Below, piece after piece: positions 35,044 through 48,121 of a stretch of DNA of 64,000 nucleotides. The stretch is from Sparassis latifolia (taxonomy: Eukaryota > Basidiomycota > Agaricomycetes > Polyporales > Sparassidaceae). The notes under the pieces are model-generated. The model did not search any database. It saw only the letters and a program-made list of their open reading frames with translations, and was not told the origin of the DNA. Each line of letters starts with the position of its first letter. The first letter of the stretch is position 1. The DNA lies in contig CM031561.1 in assembly GCA_018466975.1 (NCBI GenBank), forward strand, positions 4,154,001-4,218,000, read 5' to 3'. Made by a program: the position numbers and the translations under genes.

Positions 35044-36913
35044 TACACCGCCAACTCTGTTTAGGCTGATTGTTCCATGGCTGAGTCTGCGAGATACCAG
35101 CAGTCAAAAGGTCTGGCAGCCAGGCTGCATCCCATCCGAAGGACACCTGATTGATGTTCAGCCTCTTGAGATGTCCCACGGTCTGCTCCAAAACAGGAAG
35201 CTGGCCAGGTCACCACCAGGTCCCTGCATCGGGGGAGGTCATCTATGTCTCCCTCTGCCCCAAATAAAAAAACTAAGTAGCCTAATGATCTGTGTGATGT
35301 CCATAGTGGTAGTTCATGTCCTCAGAAAAGCTTGATTTGAGATGCTCAATGATCCACCCAAAGGGAGGCTTCACTTGAGCTCTGTTTCCTGAAGTCCTAA
35401 GCCAGTCACGCCGTGTTCGCTAAGCAAAGATGCCGAGGCGGAGTGGGAAAGTTGACGATACAGTGATGAAATTTTCATAATGCCTCCCACGTCTCTTCCT
35501 CCTTCACTTTCGACGTCCCCTCGCTTTCCTGTATCTGGGGTGGTTCTGTGTGCGTGTGTACCTTAAGGTGAGCCATCTGAACTAATCTGTTTCTTGCAGC
35601 CTGAAACCGGAGAGCTGTCTTACATCGCGCGCAGGTCGTTCGAGTCCGAGCCTTCGCTGAGTGACGCGCTTGGAGGTGCGTTTGATTCTCACTCACAATA
35701 TCAGTTTGCAGCGCGTTTCAACCTGAGCATCCTCGAGCTGTCGTGCTGAACGGAGGAGATGAGACTCTTGGCTATGTAAGACAGTCATCCACTTGTCTTC
35801 TGGGTATTGTGTTGACTTACAAATATGACCCTTAGATGTAACAGCTGCTCCAACTTGCATATCGAAGGATACCGACGAGTCCTTCGACGGACATGCAGTT
35901 CTGTACTATAAATAGAAATATATTTTATGAAAATTTGAATTTTGCATATGTTTTGATCACTGCCCGGAAATATCAATTACTGTAGCGGCAGATCTCCAAA
36001 GTCGATCGCCTGAACGAAGTGACCATCTCTCGGTTGTCTGCAATTCGGGATCCGCAGACAGCCTGGGGCCCCTCCGAGTGGTCAGCTCGGGGAGAGGTGG
36101 TGGTGTAAGCTCCCGGCCAGCTGGGACCTTGGGTAAGTCTTGTCTAATATGCGTATTCGGTCTGACGATCAGCTGGTGAGGATGTCCTCGTAGCATCCAC
36201 CGGCCCTCCCCGGGATCCGGCTGATTTCATCTGATATTTGCCTTGTGCACGAATGGCCGTGTATGCTGTTGGTCTTCGAACAGTGTGCACCACCCGATGG
36301 CTTTCTCCCGAATTTTTGCATAGTTGTCTGGAAAGAGCACCGTCTAGAAATCTACCCCTTGGTTGTCAAACTCCCTGGAACCAAATTAGAGGAATTACAG
36401 CTGTACATCGCACTACAGTATTCGAAAATGTGGCCAATAAAACGTTTGCTGCGGATCTCTCTGCACCCTGTGCCAAGCTGAAGGCACTGTCTGGAAGTTC
36501 ACCGCCTGAATGTCAATCTCGACATAACCTTCCTATCCCGTTTAGCCCACACGCTTCCCAAGATTGAAAAGCGTCACATCTGGCATAAGGCGAGAAACAT
36601 CTCGCCCGGGTCGACGCACCTCTCCACCATTACGAATAACCTTTGCTGCCTGGATTATATTGCGTGCAGCGCCAGATGCTCATCAACCACACTCTAATTC
36701 TCCTCCAAATCCCACGGCATCTCCCTACCGAGCCATTCAGAAACATGGAACTGCCAGGTTACCGCGATCGGTGGGTCCGCGAAATCCATTGAAGGAATGG
36801 GGAGGGACTGGGTCAGACTCTATGACAGCTGTTGGATGCTTTGCAAGCGCTCGCCTTTGATTTTCTACTGATTTCTGTATCTCGTCGATCCGGACGTGCA
36901 GGCCAGCACCTCA
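35044..36913. other. Degraded gene fragments, including a possible F-box/LRR remnant
   Basis: The minus strand 35191-35044 holds a short coding-like fragment cut by MITE copy D. On the plus strand, 36320-36860 shows VKLPGTKLEELQLYIALQYS, then VHRLNVNLDITFLSRLAHTL. These resemble leucine-rich segments of basidiomycete F-box proteins, with stops and no clear start. A minus-strand fragment ending at 36914 (MRNIILARDEPDDVNIIAHV at its start) is unassigned. Nothing here can be called an intact gene. Confidence 0.35.
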
Positions 36914-37386
36914 TCAGCCTTTCTTCTTGAATTCATCGGCGATATTTCGAAAAATATCTAGGACATTGCAACGAAAGGGCTCTTCGAAGTGCCCGAGTGT
37001 ACCACCAGCTGTGCTTGGAAGAGATCTAGAGGAGCTGGCGGTGCTTGTAACGTGAGCTATGATATTTACATCGTCGGGCTCATCTCGAGCAAGAATGATA
37101 TTTCTCATTAGAACACCTAAAAACTCTGCTTGTATGCGTCCAGTGATACCCTAAATACAGGCCAGGTTCAAGACGAGTTGGAGAATCCAACTCCATCCGG
37201 AAGCTAACACGTGGAAGCCCTTTCACGCAGGGAGCGCTCTACCACGGTCGCATCGCTTAGGATGGTGCTGCAGATGTACCGATCAAATGGACCAGTTAGT
37301 ATAATCCCAATGCAGGGCGAAACGGGGTCATCTTCCCCCTGTGCACTGTATCCCGCGCAATAGGCAGTGCTGCATATATGCAGAGT

Positions 37387-39908
37387 CTATCGGGCCCCGA
37401 TCCTGGCTCTCTTGGTCGGCCTGTCCATGTCGACGGTTCCCCGCGGTGCCGGCGCTTTCCGTTTGGCTGGAAGTTTTGCAGCCCGATGTGCAAATACTTT
37501 CGTCGCAGTGTACACCTTGATTTTATCGGAATTGACGCCGCTCACCCTGTCTTCCTCAGGCAATTCCTGCGTCTTCAGGAACTCTGTCCAGAACTCGTTC
37601 AGCGGCTGCGGGCTCTCCCATTTACCCTCAAACCGATGCTTCTCTGCTGTCGTTATAAACTTGTCCCACGGGAAATTGTAGTTCATGACTGTGTTGAGCC
37701 ACACCGACAACGGCGCCCTGAACTGCGAGGGATCCACATATTGCCGTGTTGTCTTGTTCGTTTCCTTCCCCGATCCCGGATCCATCGAGACATACTCCTT
37801 CAATTTGCCCTGCTCTTGTTGGTTCTCCGCCTTTTCGTCCTCGAACATCTCGTGGATTACGCGCTCGATGTCGGGAATGTCGTGCGACAGCCAGTTCACG
37901 GCACAGAATACGACAACATACATCATTGATTCCATGTCGTCCTGGATTAATTGTGGCTTCATCACCTGAAGAAGACGCTGGGAGAGGAAGGGATCCGTGC
38001 CCTGTGTGCAGCACCGCAGTCAGCATTCAGGAATTGGACGGAAGCTCAAGGTGACTCCGAGCGATGCTCACCGCTGAAGGCATGAGGGTTGACTCTCCAC
38101 GTTCGTTTACTGGGGCGGACAGCTCCCAATCGATGAGATACCCTCGACGGACAGCACTTCCAGGTTCCTTGACGAGGATGACATTGTCGATGCTAATGTC
38201 ACGGTGCAAGGTTTTCGCCTTCTCATACGCGTCAATCATAGCTATGGGATACAGATAAGCTGTAAGTGATGCTGTACTGGTGGAAACATGCTGCTCACCT
38301 TGAAATACATCGTGTGTCGTGTGCAACAGTTCTTTCGTGCCTTTGAAACGACGGAGTGTATACCCGACCGTGCCCAGGATCATACGATAGTGGACGACTG
38401 TGCGCTCCTCAATATCTCGGCCGCCACGGCAGACCCACTCGGCGTTGAGGTATTTGTCCGTGAGACTCTCCTGTAATACTGGCGGGAAACTGTTCAATAA
38501 CAGTGCAGAGCTTAAACGGAGGACACATACCTTTCATTGCCACCCTTTGGCTCCGTGTCATCTTCCCGGTGGGCAGCCGCGCGGGGACATAGCCATGGTA
38601 CAATAACTTCGGAACATTGCGCACCCCCGCCTTGTGCAGCCGCTCGAGGATAGCGCCCTCGGGTTCTTCCACAAGCTTCGTCTCTATCCATGTGTCCTTC
38701 AGGAAGATGACCTTGCCATCGAGGACGCCCCAGAACCCACGCATCCCGCCGTTTTGCCAGGAGAAGCCCACAGAGGCAGGGCACGATACAATGCAGCGCG
38801 CGACCTGCCCGTCCTCTAGCACGATGCCGATCGCTGCTGTGCGCCCCGTCCCAGACAAATGGTGCTGTCCCATCGCTTTCCAGATGTCCTCCTCGTCATC
38901 GAGCTCCAGCTGGTCCCTGACGTGTTGTTCAATAGTATCGTAAAAGAGGTCCTCCTCGCTCTCTGTTGCCGGCTTCACCGTCGGATCGTACCCGCGCTCG
39001 GTGCTCGACGCGTGCGCGAACCGCCACAAAAACTCACAAAACACCTCCGGGCGCTCGCGCAAGTCGAACGCCTCGGACGCGATCGCTCCACCAATGTCGA
39101 CTCGGAACAGGCGCGCAGATGATCCGTGGAGGGCGACAGTGAAGCAGAACTGCCGATACTGGCGCGAACATACGTTCGTCGCCCACAGCACGTGTCGCCC
39201 GAGTGCCAAGCGGGCTCGTTCACGCCCTGTATCCTCCGCCTGCTCACGCGTCAGCAAGAAGTTGTGGGTTGCGCGATCTGTGCCAGGAGGCGGGTCGCAC
39301 AGGAAGTCGCCCCGTGCAGCATCATGGATATCGATGAACAGCTCCGCGTTGGAGTGGTAGTCCAGTTGTGATTCCTGTTCCGCTGCATCTCTAGTCCCGT
39401 CTGCGAGGAACACGATGGCGGGTGTAAAGGCGGGATAGTTCGCTCTGCGCGGCAAAGGGTCGACGTCGAAACCAGGGCACCGGCTGAAGTCCTTGATGGC
39501 CGCTCTCTGGGACAAGCGGCGTAACCTGGCGTCTCAGTATTGTGTGGCGACAAGAACAGGCGCTGTAGTACGCACCAGATTGGAGGCGACGTCCCCACTA
39601 AATACGTTGTCAAACGCTCCGCGGTGTGTCGGCATTCGTGCCGTGTGTTTCTGGGGCAGAAAATCGAGGAATTGCGCGAGTGGCATCGGCCCTAGCATGT
39701 ACTTATCCGCCGCCGTTGCTATGGTCTCGTAGATATCCTTCTGGGCTTTTGACTCGGACTCGGACTCTGACTCTGACTCTGATTCGGGCGTGAACGCGGT
39801 GAGGGACGAGGAACGTGCACTGGCAGGCTCCGTATCGTGGGCCCAGTCGGAGTGCTGGGTCTGCGCGGAGAGGGTAGGGCTGGGAGGTTGGTTAATGAGA
39901 GTAGCCAT
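37387..39908 (-). CDS. FunK1 fungal-type protein kinase
   Basis: FunK1 kinases are an expanded family of mushrooms with largely unknown substrates. The start at 39908 gives MATLINQPPSPT, then an (ES)n run encoded by a GACTCT-type microsatellite (about 39760-39780). Exon 1 ends near 39580, and the second exon (from about 39515) holds the FunK1 domain: KVIFLKDTWIETKLVEEPEG resembles the lysine/helix C region. The catalytic loop reads LHRDISIDNVILV, and the metal-binding segment reads GYLIDWELSAP, with DWE in place of DFG as is usual for this family. A C-terminal part (MESMMYVVVFCAVNWLSHDI) and a basic tail (PTKRARIGAR) end at 37387. Introns are needed near 38510, 38270 and 38010. Confidence 0.9.
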
Positions 39909-41428
39909 GATGTGTTCAGGATTAGAAGTTATTAGTGTGCCCAGCTTTTCTATTTATGTGGGTGAAGTCGATGTGGTTCAAGTGTGGCGCGCCACTCGCA
40001 GCATTGTTCAATGTTCTATTTGTGTGGACGCGATCACGTGATGGTGTTTCTGGACTGAACAAAAGTCTGTCCTGGAGACATTGTTCAGTCTGTGTCGTCC
40101 TTGACACGGGGCAAGAATATTTCACAATTAAAAAGCCTGAGCGTGTCGCAAAGGCTAGGAGGACATACGATTTATGCGACAAGCATAACCGAATTCTGGT
40201 TCGAAACGACTCGGAGAAACCCATCGCCGCAGTTCAAGAGAACCCACAGACGTATACAGAACCGGGGAAGCACGAAATAAATCACATAGGTTGATGCTAG
40301 GTTATCCGCAACCGCGAGCGTCGCCAAGCAGATCACAAGCTGAGCAATACTGGCGAAATTATGTCTAGGTCTCGCGCACCAATCTTGGAAGAGGGGAAAA
40401 CGCCGGTATGGGAAATGCAAGACGAGAAGACGAATGATGAGGCCAGAAAAGGTGCAAAAATCAGCAAAGAGACAGAAGACGACGGTAGGTTGGGCGGAGT
40501 GGCGCAAGAAGCGAAGACCGAGGAAGGTAACAGGATACAGAGTAGAGTTGTAAAGACATAGCTTATGAGACAAACGATAGATGGACGAAACACATCAACA
40601 GAGAGAACAGAGCTTGAGACATGGCAGACAGTACACGGAATACCGACCGCGTCGACCAAGTGCAAATGCTCTTGTAATAGCTTCAGAGATCGTGATGAAT
40701 ATGCGCACCGCAAAAAACGTGGGGGCAAGTGCATCGTCGAGAAGGCACATTGCCAGTGGCCATTCGCGCAGTAATGCTCTTGCCTGGTCGATGTGGGATT
40801 CGACATCAACGCAGTAGAACAGCATCCTCCGTTATCATCATAGAAGTCATCCTCCCAGGTCAAAGACGTGCGCCGATTCGGATGCCGTCCTGGAATACGT
40901 TTTGCGCTTGTTTCCCAGCTTGGCAAGGTTAAGATTGGGATGGGACTTTCAATGGTACTGGGAGGAGCGTGACAACCGGCTCTGCTGGGTAGTAAAGGTT
41001 CAAGTTGTAGGTAAGGAAGCTGTTACATCTCTCCGTGCAAGGCTGGCCCAGTGACAAGATTGGTATTTGCAGTATTTGAAGATCTTGTAATTCTTTACAT
41101 TCCCCAGGTCTCATGGTGAGCGGGCTCATGAAGTTCGCGATCGTTGTCTGCGGAAAATTCGCTGTCGCCCTCAGCGCGCTACATGCTTAGGGCTCAGCAC
41201 TCATTCACGCCCAGGAAGAAGAGTACTCGATGTATTTCTGAAACCGCATTGTAGATGTAGAAGAAAGTGACATGCAACGTCACCTGCACAGTCTGTACTT
41301 CCTAATTGTACAACTACGAACGAGAGTGACTCGTGCTCGTGAAGCCAAGGCAGGCACATTCCATGCATCCTTTTGAATACAACCAAGACAATGAGTGACG
41401 TACTTACAGTTTGAACGCCAGCGCACCC
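39909..41428. other. Gap; possible unassigned membrane or basic reading frames
   Basis: The FunK1 upstream region includes TCACGTGA at 40032-40039. From 40333 to 40926 the minus strand has a 197-codon frame with hydrophobic stretches (LISYVFTTLLCILLPSSVFA) and an overlapping frame with AMCLLDDALAPTFFAVRIFI. The opposite strand has a Lys/Glu-rich frame. None is recognised and the frame choice is unclear. Confidence 0.35.
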
Positions 41429-43480
41429 CTACCGTTTCAACACAGATCTCTCGACTGCCCTGAATATAGCATACACCACGCACGCAAGCGTGAATCCCAC
41501 TATGACACCAATGTCTCCGGTACCCGCGGCAGCAATCGGCCCCACATACCACGCCTGCGACATGCACGGGACAATCATCCCGAACGCGCACAAGAACGCC
41601 AGCAGAGCCGCAATACCGAGCGGAAGTTCACCGGGACGGTCCCACTTTTCGGTGTCGTACAGGGAAAAGTTATTCTTGCGAAACACGAAGTGTTCGACCA
41701 GGATGATGGCAGCGTAAACTGTACTCCAGTAGCCGATGACGTCTGAGGTGTGATTATTATTTTGCCTCCACGCTGAGGTGCATCTGAATCATACATACCA
41801 AGGATATCCGCGAATGTCTCGTAGAAATGGACTGCCCCCACGATTGCTACTGGAATCAGACTGGAGAAACAACCACATAATGAGTATTCCCCATAGCAAA
41901 TCATGTCCACCACTCACATGGCTTCCGAAATGACAATGAAGACATATCTCGGCACCTTCGCAAAGTAGTGACTGATGGCCATGAAACTCGAAGCAAACGT
42001 GTACATCGTCGGGGCACATGCGCTCGGAATAGAGAGCGCGACGACCACGGTGAGGAACTTGCCGAAGCCTCCAGAGGGTGCCAGGATAGCGGCAACGAGG
42101 CCGCCGACGTTGTTGCCGTTGTCGAATCCAGATGTCCAAGGGGAGTACAAGGTGGCCGACGCTGCGAACGCTGCACCAAGGATGTGGCCAATGATCTGTA
42201 CGAGAAGTGCATAAGAACAGAAGTGTCGTTGAACACACCTAGACGTACGCTTGCAAGGAAAAACCCGGTGTAGGTGTAGAAGAATATTCTAACACTGTAG
42301 CGGTTCTGCATAAACCAGCAACGTGAGATGGATGTGAATGAATGGTTACCTGGAAGCCTTCGCTGAATGATACACGCCATAATCGGGCGTCATCGTGCAC
42401 CAGCTAATAACACTCGATGCGATTGTGCCAGCAAAAGAGAGTAGCATGGACGCAGACACCGGCCCAGGCGCAGGGGCGTTCACCAGGTGTTTACCCCCTA
42501 CACTGAGCATCACAATGAACACGATGGCGTTCGGGATCCACGCCAGCATCTCGTAGTAGTGGATCACCCGGTATCCGCAGAACGTAACCTTTCGAACAGT
42601 AATAACTTAGACTTTCAAAATAAATGTAATGACGTCATAGATCCAAACTCACTGCAAGAGATATAAGGCCTACGATCACGATCCCGAGGGTATCGTCGAG
42701 GTGATGCGAGACAGCAGCTAGGGTCTGGCCCCCAATGATACAGTTTAAGATGAGGAAACCTTGCATGGAGAACACGTTCAAGGCACTCGGGAGTATCGCA
42801 GGATAATACCTAAGACAGTCGGCATTTGCACAGGCATACGCAAGCTGAACTGGCAATCCACGCACCCCCAAGAGAACCGTGCCTGCACCATCGAGCGCAG
42901 GCCGAGCTTGGGGCCAAATACCGCACTACAAGTCAAAGTTCACTGGCGCTGACATGGAATAGTGGGGCACTTACAAATATGCGGGGATAGCACATGTGCT
43001 GGAGTACAAAACTCTCAGGAAGAGCAGCCTCGAAGAGTTCTTGTGACATACATTATATCAACAATGAGCAGGACCACGATCGACTCCCGAAGCCCAAGGC
43101 CGTAGAAAGCAGGTCCTGCCGACCCCGTGCCGAAGCTAATGATGCATGCTCAGAGGGGTGACATCGATTCGCAAAGTAAGAAGTAGACATGTACGAGAGG
43201 ATGTTGATGTTCGCTGAGAACCAGACGAAGAACATCTGGTACAGTCTGGTATCCGATCGTTCCGCAGAAGGTATGGGATCGATTCTCGAGAAGGAGAAGA
43301 GCTCAGACGCACTGTGCAGGCTTGCGTGGCGAGGACATACCCATTGGTCTCGATTCCCCAACGCGTCAAGACATAAGATACCTTTTTCAGGAATTTCTGC
43401 GCCGTAGAGTCCGCAGAGACATCGTCGCCAAAATCAGGGTCGCAAACGGGACGCTTCTCGTCGTCCAACAGAGACACCAT
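41429..43480 (-). CDS. NCS1-family purine-cytosine permease (Fcy2-like)
   Basis: This is a plasma-membrane proton symporter type for cytosine and purines. The start at 43480 gives MVSLLDDEKRPVCDPDFGDD, a cytosolic N-terminus, then WGIETNG. After an intron IDPIPSAERSDTRLYQMFFV reads into WFSANINIL, the family N-terminal signature. Transmembrane-rich exons follow: IPSALNVFSMQGFLILNCII, VIHYYEMLAWIPNAIVFIVM, PSACAPTMYTFASSFMAISH and IVGFTLACVVYAIFRAVERS. The region around 42400 has SWCTMTPDYGVYH. The length of about 500 residues in several exons fits the family. Exact substrate (cytosine, purine or another base) cannot be read. CACGTG lies at 43551-43556, 71 bp upstream of the start, with a TATATATA-like stretch between. 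Confidence 0.9.
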
Positions 43481-44024
43481 CAGAGGACAAGACGCGAAGA
43501 AGATTGAAAGGCCAGGATAGAAGGTATATATACCGACTTTGATGCTTAGTCACGTGGAGCTGAGAGAATGTATGCACTGCGGCACGAAGGTCCCAGCGAT
43601 ACGTAAAACGATAGTACAGTGCGCTTGCCATATATCTTCCGTTGATAAAGGAGAAAGAAATTCGAGAGAGCTAGACTGAAGAGACGTGCGTGGGTGAATG
43701 AAAACAGAGTTCTGATTGGACCGGATCTTCGCCAGGTCTCCAGACCCCAAATCTCGCTTGTGCATAAGTAGAGAGAGTGGGATGCGGGTCGGGTAGACGA
43801 GAACCTAGGATCTCGTGGTCGGTAAACGGAAGACCCGAGGAATTCATCAGATTCTGTCAACTCACTGGTGGGACGAGACGCTAGCAATGAACGGAGAGCG
43901 AAGTGTGAGTGCATGAGGGAGCACGATCCGATACGAAAAGGCTTGTTGCATGCTTCTTTTAAATGATGAGCTAATTGCCAGGTGCCTGAGAACTCCCGGC
44001 GTTAGCACCTAGTTCCTGACTTCT

Positions 44025-45836
44025 CTAGCTGTCTGGTTCTTGGGCGATTTGCCTTTCGTAGTCTCGCGCCAGCTGCAATGTATAAGTTGTTACAAAACAA
44101 TTGAGTAAAATACAGAGACCATACCTTTGTGAATCTGCTCTGATTCCAGTGCATCTGCACCTTGTCGATATCCTTCTCAGGCAGCAACCACTCGAGTATC
44201 ATGAAGAATAGGCAGTCAACCACCAGGATGATCGCGAAAATGGGACCCGCGAACCGCCCAAGGTCCAACGTCCTACGATATTGACGTTATGAATGACAAG
44301 AAACTTGCAATTTACAGTCAAGATGTGGGACACACCGCCGCATCCGAGTCCAAAAGTCTCGAGGAGGTGATCTTAACACCGTATCGTAAACCCTCTCCGT
44401 ACGTTCAGCAATTTGAGCCCAGTCGTAGAACCCCTTGATGCGCTCGTGTGCTCGCTGGGGGTCGTGCTCTCCCGCCGATACCAGCTTGATCGCCTCCGAC
44501 ATCGCGCGTACGACATCTGCATATAATAAATGAACAATTGGAAATCTGGTTGAAGGGATGGGTTTCAGAGTGCTAACCATCTTCGTCGGGATTGGCGAAC
44601 GATATCATGTCTTCTGGTAGGATTTCCGGGACTCCCCCGACACGGGTCGAGACCACGTACAGTCCAGCACAGGCCGCCTCGAGAATGGCGATTCCAAATG
44701 ACTCGGTGAGTGATGTGTTCATGAATATGGATCCACGCACAAGCACCTAGTAACAAATCCAAACCAATTTCTTGACGTTCTGAAACGGGTTGGGCAGATC
44801 AAAACTTACATCGCGGACGTCACTGTGTCGAACAGGTCCGAGCATCTCGATTCTATCTTGTAGCATGTGTTTTTCTCTCATCTGCAGGAGATCAATCAGT
44901 TTGGGACCATCTCCGCCTGTACAATCTCATATCAGCTTTAGTTCAGAGCCGATTTGCATTAATAACCTACCGATAATAAACTTGACGTTCGGGAATAACT
45001 CGCAAATACGAGGAGCGGTTGCTACTAGCAAATCAATGCCCTTCCGATAAGCTAGACGGGAGACCACTACTATAGTAACTGAAAGGGCGCATTGTAACAA
45101 GTCAGTTTCGAAACCAGCGCGTACAGAATCAAGGCATTCATACCCGCATCTGAGGGCTTTACATAGGAGGAGGGCCTGAACTGGTTGGCCACTATGGCGT
45201 TCGGTATAACATATACATCATGCGGACGAAGCCTCGCTCGCAGCACCGTGTTCTCGCGCCTGTTCGATACTTAGATACGCATGTGAAAAACTGACTGAGG
45301 ATAGAGGGCCATACCCTGTGTGCGACACGCAAATGGCCGCGTCGACATTCCGAAGTGCAGCCTCCAGCAGCTTATTGGTCAGTATGCTAGCTGCGTCGTC
45401 GAAGCCAAAAAGACTGTGGTCGGTGAACACGGTGCGCACTCCCATCAAGTGTGCATGCAAGATTCCCTCATGGGCGAAGGAGGATAGACTAGCGTGGGCA
45501 TGAATCAGCCTGACGTCCTCGCGCAACACGATAGTCCGTAAGTAAGGAAGAAAGGTAAAAAAATTTGGCAGAGTGGCAGATGAGGCGATTGTCGGGAAGG
45601 GCACGTAGTACACCTTCAGAGATGGCAGGAGCCATCTAACGCCAACACGGTCTGGAGGATGGCTGTGAGTTATAACGACTACCTGTAGAAATATGGCTCA
45701 AATTGTCACGGTGTAAAGAGCACGCGCGCACCTTGTGTCCTCGGTGTATGAGGTTGGCACTAAGCATGTAGATGTGGTTCTCCACTCCGCCAACATTCGG
45801 GTGGAAAAAATCGCAGACCATTCTGGTCAGGCCCAT
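44025..45836 (-). CDS. GPI3: GPI-GlcNAc transferase catalytic subunit, PIG-A/GPI3
   Basis: It catalyses the first step of GPI-anchor synthesis, transfer of GlcNAc from UDP-GlcNAc to phosphatidylinositol on the cytosolic face of the ER. ATG at 45836 gives [20 protein letters not shown], then [16 protein letters not shown]. Later exons give [88 protein letters not shown] and [20 protein letters not shown]. The last contains the GT4 E-x7-E signature. The C-terminal exon has a membrane segment ([20 protein letters not shown]), and a final short exon ends [15 protein letters not shown]. All parts are colinear with human PIG-A. The 3' end is 545 bp upstream of the permease start, and CACGTG lies at 45989-45994 in its upstream region. 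Confidence 0.95.
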
Positions 45837-46061
45837 CAGAACAAAATTGAAAGGAAGTGCCAACGGTGAGTTACGCTATATTCGTTACGTCCATCACTTA
45901 GACAGTACAGTGACTTTGGCCAGCAAAGCACAGACATAAGATAGACCCATTCCGACAATTACGACCACACCTGTCACGCGTGACAAATCACGTGCTTCCC
46001 GCTGAAATGCAAGAGCGTGACAGGCAGGCGCCGGTCAACTGCCTCCAAAATGGGTGAGACT

Positions 46062-46343
46062 CACTGGATGCAATTTCCAATAAGTTGGGTGGATTATGCA
46101 GAAGTTATTTGAAAGATAGAGTGAATAAGTTTAGTGTAAGTTGTACTGCTTAGAAGAGACTTATCTGAAAGTTATCCTAAAAATGGAAAACTTATTATGA
46201 AGTTATTTCTACTTTGAGATAGGTTTCAAATAACTTTGAGATAAGTCTCTTGTGAGCAGTGCCACTTACACTAAATTTATTCACTCTATCTTTCAAATAA
46301 CATTTGCATACTCCCGCCAACTTATTGGAAATTGTATCCAGTG
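46062..46343. mobile_element. CACTG-ended MITE with about 105-bp inverted arms
   Basis: The ends read CACTGGATGCAATTTCCAAT and, reverse-complemented, CACTGGATACAATTTCCAAT. Inverted similarity continues for about 105 bp (AGATAGAGTGAATAA, TTTAGTGTAAGT, AGAGACTTATCT). GACT flanks both ends (46058-46061 and 46344-46347). CACTR ends with a 2-4-bp duplication are typical of the CACTA/EnSpm group. No coding capacity is present. Confidence 0.82.
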
Positions 46344-46347
46344 GACT

Positions 46348-47721
46348 GCGCTGAAGATCGTCAATAATCAGTTTGACCAGCCTCAACTTAAAAAATCTGT
46401 TTCCCGGGGATTGTTTGGAACTAAGTTTACATGGAATCTCAGGAAACATATTTTTTCTAAGTGGCCTCCTTTCCGAGGAATATAACATTTGGTACTGTTC
46501 TCCAGCCAGGCGTGACAAAATGAATCACGTGACATAGTCATAACTGGAGTCTATCTTACACCGCCATTTTGGCCAGAGTCCAGGCTGAGATCCGGGTCCA
46601 AATATCGCGTGATGATCCCACGACTCTTTCCGGATCTGGCACGGATATCACCCAGATAGAAATCATCATATCCCAGGAGACTCCGGGGAGAGCGAGAGCT
46701 GTGAGACCTCAGCAAGTGATCTCCCGCTGAGCTCGGGAACATGCAGGGCATGGCTCCTCATCGTTGTTTGTTTCCATAACAGCTGCGCGGCTTGTTATAT
46801 TGCAGTTATGGGTGTAAATAACAAATATATTGGTTTTCTGTATGCTACAGGACACTACAGGACGCTATTGTAGGAGCTACAGTACTACACTTGTATACGG
46901 TGTAGCATGGGCATTCACCGTGCCAGACTGTGGAGCACTCTCCGCGGCCCGTCAGATTCTGTGAGATGGTGACCCCATCACCTAGCGAGCAAGTGTGCTA
47001 AACTCGAGGAAGAGTAGAAGTGCACACCTCGGCGACAGGCACCCTTCGCGGGGTAGTCAGCAGGGCACAGAGGTGGGGTATGCACCGAAAGGCACCTTGT
47101 ACAGGGTATTTGCGCATTTGGGCAGAGATGACATTGGTGCAGGAGCCGGCACAACAGCCAAGGCCAGACGGACGCAGTTGGTCACAGCCCAACTTGCCAG
47201 AGACCAAGAAGTCCAGCACAACAGAGAAAACACTGCAGAAGAAAGGCACTTGAGCTTGAAAATGTGCAATGGGCGGTAGCACAGAACAAGGACTGCGCTG
47301 GAACGTGGGCGCGACCAGGACGAATGACAAGAAGAGAAGTTGGAGGCTTGGTCAAGGAGAGAAGCAGACTTTGACATCAGACCATGCCGGGAAAAGACGT
47401 GGCGTTCCAGTGGTTCCCACGGTTGACGCCGCGAGGCAGATTTTGGGGGAAATCTCAGTGAAGTCTTCATGGAGGGCAAAGCTCAGCAGGAGTGTGAACG
47501 GAGGATATCAGGCTGAGAGCAGCGAGTTATCCGGGAGATATCCCGCTCATAATGTCCCAAAAATGTCCGTATGATGCCAATCTGATCTTTTTGTAAACTG
47601 TCTTCTGATCTCGGAAATTGACTATCTACCCGAGCTTTGGCCTAAACGGCGGTGTAGATAAACCAGTATTTACATGCTTCGAAACCCATAAAAGGTTCCT
47701 CAAAGGATCATATCCTTTGAG
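46348..47721. other. Gap with no recognisable gene
   Basis: TCACGTGA lies at 46525-46532. Several opposing short frames between 46,990 and 47,580 have no family resemblance. The last 140 bp form the 5' flank of the tRNA gene. Confidence 0.5.
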
Positions 47722-47816
47722 GGTTCAATGGTGTAGTTGGTTATCACGTCTGTCTCACATTTGTCAACGGTTGGGTGGTCCACAGGAGGTCTCCGGTTCG
47801 AACCCGGGTTGAACCA
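47722..47816 (+). tRNA. tRNA-Val (anticodon CAC) with a 21-nt intron
   Basis: The acceptor stem GGTTCAA pairs with TTGAACC and A73 is at 47816. The D arm is GTGTAGTTGGTTATCAC. Anticodon stem TCTGT (47749-47753) pairs with ACAGG (47782-47786), with terminal U-G. The loop C-T-C-A-C-A carries anticodon CAC at 47756-47758. The intron 47760-47780 sits one base after the anticodon (between A37 and C38), the standard nuclear position. T arm TCCGG-TTCGAAC-CCGGG contains a perfect B box. Confidence 0.93.
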
Positions 47817-47818
47817 AA

Positions 47819-47823
47819 TTTTT
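47819..47823 (+). terminator. Pol III terminator of tRNA-Val
   Basis: A run of five T begins two bases after the discriminator base. Confidence 0.8.
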
Positions 47824-48121
47824 GCTCCTTTCTGAGGACCAGCTAAGGTGGCTATGTTGCTGCTGCGGCGTCGGATTGAACGTTGAACGTTGATGCTTGC
47901 TTCATTCCTTCCGTTTCGACGCGAGTGCTTCGTGCTTGTATTGTTTGTTGGCAGTGTTGTTAACGATAGTGGCGAATAGTATCGTGAGTATAACGCACGA
48001 GGCCTTGGTGTGCGCTTTTCGACTTCACCAGCTGGTTTACGCTGAACTCATTCCTCTTGCAAGCCTGCCCTCTACATTCAGTTATTTTCTTTACCCCCAT
48101 TACAATTCCTTCAAGGTTGCC

